Source: an uncultured Planctomycetaceae bacterium (GTDB lineage Bacteria; Planctomycetota; Planctomycetia; Pirellulales; JACPPG01). Taken from it: a stretch of DNA of 6,445 bases. The notes below the pieces were generated by a model. The model saw only the letters and a list, made by a program, of their open reading frames with translations. It was not told the DNA's origin and searched no databases. Made by a program: the position numbers and the translations under genes. The stretch lies in the NCBI GenBank assembly GCA_945957305.1, contig CAMFLN010000192.1:1-6445 (forward strand), read 5' to 3'. Each line of letters starts with the position of its first letter. Position 1 is the stretch's first letter. This document shows, in pieces, positions 5,177-6,445 of the stretch.

Positions 5177-6331
5177 ATGCTCGAATCACGCCAACTCCGC
5201 CTGCGCGCAGCGGCTGTGATCGCCGCTGTCTGGCTGGCTCTGACCGCCGATCGCACTGTCGCGCAACAAGTGTTGCGTCTGCCGAGCGTCGATCTCGTCG
5301 CACGTCAGCCAGAGGGTATCCCGCCTGGGGCGCCGGTCATCACCCCGCCGCCGAGCGCTGGTGCGAATAACCCTCTGGCGCCTGGCAACAGCGGCATGAT
5401 CTCGCCGGGGATCAGCGCAGGCGTCGACGAGGCGACACCACTGGGTTCGCCGGTGCCTCTCGGTGAGCAGCCGTGCCGTCCACCCAGCCAAGGGCAGATC
5501 GGCCGCGCTTTTGGACCCAGTAGCGATCTCCCCTGGTCATGGCATCTTTTGCCGACCGGCTTGATGTACCGTTCGTACCTGGCCGGCGTCAAAGAGCCGC
5601 GCCTCGGCACGGCCTGGATGACCGACCGGAGCCTAGGGCCGCGTCACGATACGCGCCTGGATACACCCTTCGTGGGAACGATCTGGGATTCCACCCTGGG
5701 GGCGCGTGTCGGGTTGCTCCGTTACGGAACCCCCAACGCTTACCGCCCCGAAGGTTTTCAAATCGACCTGACGGGTTCGGCGCAGCCCCGCTTGAATCCC
5801 TACGGCACCAGCACCCCACTGCTGGCCTGCGACTATACGATTGGCCTGCCCATCACGTACGCTCGCGGCAAATGGCAATACAAGACCGGTTACAACCATC
5901 TCAGCTCGCACATGGGTGACGAGTTGATGATCAACAACCCGGCCTACATCGCCCTGCGCAACAACTACGTGCGCGATTCGATCATGATGGGTGTCGGCTG
6001 CTATGTGACCGACAACCTGCGCCTGTTTGGCGAAGTCGATTACGCCGTGGGCTTAGGGGGTGGTTCCCAACCGATCGAACTGCAATGGGGGGCCGACTAC
6101 AGTCCGGCGCGCCCCGGCGGAGCGCCGTTCTTTGCTCTCTATGGCAATCAGCGACAAGAGCTCGACTTCGGCGGCTTCTTCGTCGTGCAGGCCGGCTGGC
6201 AATGGCGTGGAGGTCTGGCCCTCAGCACGCTGCGCATCGGTCTGGAGTACTTCAACGGCAAAAGCAATCAGTGGGAGTTCTACAACCAGTTCGAGCAACG
6301 CTTCGGCTGGGGTATCTGGTACGACTTCTAA
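5177..6331 (+). CDS. DUF1207 family outer-membrane-type protein
   Basis: From the ATG at 5177 the product has 384 residues. A signal peptide covers 1-29 (Arg at 5, 8 and 10, hydrophobic 11-24, cleavage after TVA at 27-29). Residues about 40-115 are a Pro/Gly/Ala-rich, probably disordered linker. From about 118 to the end the sequence matches my memory of DUF1207 (PF06727 type): HLLPTGLMYRSYLAGVKEPR, TLGARVGLLRYG, YKTGYNHLSSHMGDELMINN, DNLRLFGEVDYAVG, LEYFNGKSNQWEFYNQFEQR. The alternating aromatic and polar strands and the C-terminal aromatic ending WYDF resemble an outer-membrane beta-barrel with its terminal Phe signal. The function of the family is not known. A longer frame opens at a GTG at 5093, but its extra 28 residues would precede the signal peptide, so 5177 is preferred. 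No Shine-Dalgarno site is seen. The gene stands alone and is convergent with metH, 48 bp away. Confidence 0.88.
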   Translation: MLESRQLRLRAAAVIAAVWLALTADRTVAQQVLRLPSVDLVARQPEGIPPGAPVITPPPSAGANNPLAPGNSGMISPGISAGVDEATPLGSPVPLGEQPCRPPSQGQIGRAFGPSSDLPWSWHLLPTGLMYRSYLAGVKEPRLGTAWMTDRSLGPRHDTRLDTPFVGTIWDSTLGARVGLLRYGTPNAYRPEGFQIDLTGSAQPRLNPYGTSTPLLACDYTIGLPITYARGKWQYKTGYNHLSSHMGDELMINNPAYIALRNNYVRDSIMMGVGCYVTDNLRLFGEVDYAVGLGGGSQPIELQWGADYSPARPGGAPFFALYGNQRQELDFGGFFVVQAGWQWRGGLALSTLRIGLEYFNGKSNQWEFYNQFEQRFGWGIWYDF

Positions 6332-6337
6332 GCCACG

Positions 6338-6363
6338 CGGCAGTTCCCACCGTACAACTGCCG
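6338..6363. terminator. Hairpin between the convergent DUF1207 and metH genes
   Basis: CGGCAGTT (6338-6345) pairs perfectly with AACTGCCG (6356-6363) around a 10-nt loop, 6 nt after the DUF1207 stop and about 16 nt past the metH stop on the other strand. Neither side has a T run, so it is not a canonical intrinsic terminator. Its place between two convergent stops suggests it marks or protects both transcript ends. Confidence 0.5.
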
Positions 6364-6379
6364 AGTTCAAGGCCCTGGG

Positions 6380-6445
6380 TTAATTTGCAGGGTCATAACC
6401 CAAGTTGGGCGCCAGCCAGCGCTCGACCTCGGCCAAGGTCATCCC
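6380..6445 (-). CDS. metH: Cobalamin-dependent methionine synthase, C-terminal end only
   Basis: Only the last 21 codons and the TAA stop (6382-6380) are in the window. They read GMTLAEVERWLAPNLGYDP and then AN. This is the highly conserved C-terminus of MetH, at the end of its S-adenosylmethionine-binding reactivation domain; the E. coli protein, as I remember it, ends with a near-identical GMSVTEVERWLAPNLGYD. MetH transfers a methyl group from 5-methyltetrahydrofolate via cobalamin to homocysteine, forming methionine in the cytoplasm. The rest of the gene, and any cobalamin riboswitch, would lie beyond the right edge. The identification rests on a short but distinctive segment. Confidence 0.85.
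   Translation of the reverse strand, partial: GMTLAEVERWLAPNLGYDPAN

Noticed and set aside
4435..5256. 273-codon minus-strand open frame spanning the gene-free stretch
   Set aside because: It overlaps both the cold-shock gene and the DUF1207 start in other frames; its composition is noncoding-like, with many Arg, Ser and Thr and no domain.

Overview
This is a GC-rich bacterial chromosome segment with ordinary gene density. The best guess is a planctomycete, probably of the Pirellulales type. The strongest pointer is the DUF1207 outer-membrane-type protein near the right end, which as I recall the family is common in planctomycetes. The secreted sialidase-like BNR protein and the mostly missing Shine-Dalgarno sites agree with this. 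It is an inference from protein character; no rRNA or other taxonomic marker is present. No mobile element, CRISPR array, tRNA or rRNA was seen.

Layout from left to right: (1) the N-terminal part of a NUDIX hydrolase of the ADP-ribose pyrophosphatase type on the minus strand, cut by the window edge; (2) a divergent intergenic region of about 215 bp carrying a candidate promoter and a cluster of CCAGAA inverted repeats; (3) a secreted sialidase-like beta-propeller protein on the plus strand; (4) a 212 bp gap with two palindromic elements; (5) a small secreted Tyr/Gly/Pro-rich protein with a strong ribosome binding site; (6) convergent with it, a COG2509-type FAD-dependent dehydrogenase on the minus strand; (7) upstream of that, a minus-strand cold-shock protein gene with its own textbook intrinsic terminator; (8) about 700 bp without a convincing gene, holding the cold-shock leader and the leader of the next gene; (9) a DUF1207 outer-membrane-type protein on the plus strand; (10) the last 21 codons of cobalamin-dependent methionine synthase (metH) on the minus strand, convergent with DUF1207.

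The genes do not form an evident pathway. Neighbours are mostly divergent or convergent, and the two minus-strand neighbours (cold shock and FAD dehydrogenase) are separated by a terminator, so nearly every gene appears to be its own transcription unit. Three products carry signal peptides (sialidase-like, Tyr-rich and DUF1207) and so act outside the cytoplasm. NUDIX, FAD dehydrogenase, cold-shock protein and MetH are cytoplasmic housekeeping functions.

I found no convincing new multi-gene system. The most notable unexplained structure is in two 5' leaders (NUDIX and DUF1207). In each, one short arm can pair with either of two downstream copies of its complement, giving mutually exclusive folds. 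These are short repeats and could be chance.
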